Assembly: GCF_007748175.1 (NCBI RefSeq)
Contig: NZ_CP037422.1
Location: 2,920,020 to 2,984,019 of the forward strand
Source: Gimesia aquarii
GTDB lineage: Bacteria > Planctomycetota > Planctomycetia > Planctomycetales > Planctomycetaceae
DNA: 64,000 nucleotides
Reading direction: 5' to 3'
Positions 63,564-64,000 of the stretch are shown one piece after another (positions within the stretch are counted from its first letter, which is position 1; the number at the start of each line of letters is the position of its first letter). The position numbers and the translations under genes are program-made. The notes beneath the pieces are model-generated. The model was not told the origin of the DNA and did no database searches. It saw only the letters and a list, made by a program, of their open reading frames with translations.

Positions 63564-64000
63564 TCAGGCGTTCGATTGTTCTTCTTCAGCTTGATTTGGT
63601 GCGCGTTTCACTTCGTGTAATGTTTTCCCTTCTTTATTTTTCCATTCGACCCAGCCGTTAGCGTTGCGGCCCAGAATAACTTGCGCTGCGCCACTAGGAG
63701 TTTCAAATTGAAAATCTTGTACAAATATAAATTGGCCTGACTCTGTTTCTTTCAAAATTTGGCTTTCTGTTAATCTTCCGCGCAAGTTAGAAACAGTAGA
63801 GCTGGCAGATCCTGATATTTGCTGTCGGCATAATGAGTCTTTACTGACAAGAAATCCATCTTCATTTAATGTACCTGTAGCCTGAGCTTCAGGACCCTGA
63901 CAATAAAACCAGTCCGTATCTGCAACTGGGCGTGCTGGGTCGAATAACGGATAACCCAGAGCCGTCAGTAAAATCCCTAATGTTTCAAACGCATCGAGCA
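63564..64000 (-). CDS. DUF4357-domain protein, probably GIY-YIG nuclease family, 5' end outside window
   Basis: The frame is open from the right edge to a stop at 63564, so at least 145 residues of C-terminus are visible; the start is beyond 64000. The sequence includes LVSKDSLCRQQISGS, LRGRLTESQILKE, FVQDFQFETPSGAAQVILG and NGWVEWKNKEGKTLHE, which matches DUF4357. DUF4357 usually follows a GIY-YIG nuclease domain, but that domain is outside the window. It is followed by the DUF4268 gene on the same strand after 68 bases. Confidence 0.8.
   Translation of the reverse strand, partial: LDAFETLGILLTALGYPLFDPARPVADTDWFYCQGPEAQATGTLNEDGFLVSKDSLCRQQISGSASSTVSNLRGRLTESQILKETESGQFIFVQDFQFETPSGAAQVILGRNANGWVEWKNKEGKTLHEVKRAPNQAEEEQSNA

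Overview
The window looks like a chromosomal segment of a planctomycete, most likely a Gimesia/Planctomyces-like member of the Planctomycetales. This is inferred from family content: two DUF1501 proteins, a DUF1080 protein, a PVC-type dehydrogenase/cytochrome giant, PQQ-repeat proteins, an ECF sigma factor beside a Ser/Thr kinase, a CRTAC1-type FG-GAP protein, and a giant secreted protein with a LEPR-XLL-like N-terminus. Base composition is moderate, intergenic spaces are often long and A+T rich, and several starts are GTG or TTG.

Layout. 1-15469 (minus) is one uninterrupted reading frame of at least 5156 codons that runs off the left edge: a secreted mosaic with a seven-repeat FG-GAP propeller, beta-helix segments, two LamG-like domains, RTX-like calcium repeats and a golvesin-like domain. 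15964-22074 (minus) holds two PQQ-propeller proteins (one with a methyltransferase domain inside it), a DUF1080 protein and a GNAT. 22993-27839 holds a plus-strand pseudokinase facing an ECF sigma factor/Ser-Thr kinase operon.

28042-39934 is the most unusual part. On the minus strand are a beta-barrel porin, a pentaheme cytochrome and an FHA-GAF-class III nucleotide cyclase. Divergent from the cyclase is a four-gene operon: tetraheme c554-like cytochrome, a cytoplasmic protein with two cNMP-binding-like domains and four [4Fe-4S] sites, a five-helix membrane protein with two His-x13-His pairs (predicted diheme cytochrome b), and a membrane-anchored decaheme cytochrome with a Cys-rich cytoplasmic head. 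My reading is a transmembrane electron conduit gated by a cyclic nucleotide, with the cyclase encoded next door.

39982-44076 has a DUF2293 gene broken by one in-frame TAA, DUF1653, a CPXCG zinc-ribbon protein, a small basic protein, and a gdhA/malic enzyme operon. 44688-53987 (plus) carries a TVP38-family protein, a mercuric-reductase-like flavoprotein, a membrane protein, a CRTAC1-like protein, a small membrane protein with a duplicated Cys motif, DUF1501, an esterase and an OprB-like porin. 54135-60792 (minus) has a 1706-residue ThuA/SGNH-like/dehydrogenase/cupredoxin/cytochrome c fusion behind a second DUF1501 gene.

60967-62390 is a REP-type repeat array (about 164-bp units made of two GTAG-flanked hairpins) surrounding a RAYT (Y1/HUH REP-associated transposase). 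The right end has a DUF4268/PD-(D/E)XK nuclease-like gene and the 3' part of a DUF4357 gene, probably a GIY-YIG family member, that runs off the edge.

All assignments come from reading motifs; no database search or computation was possible.
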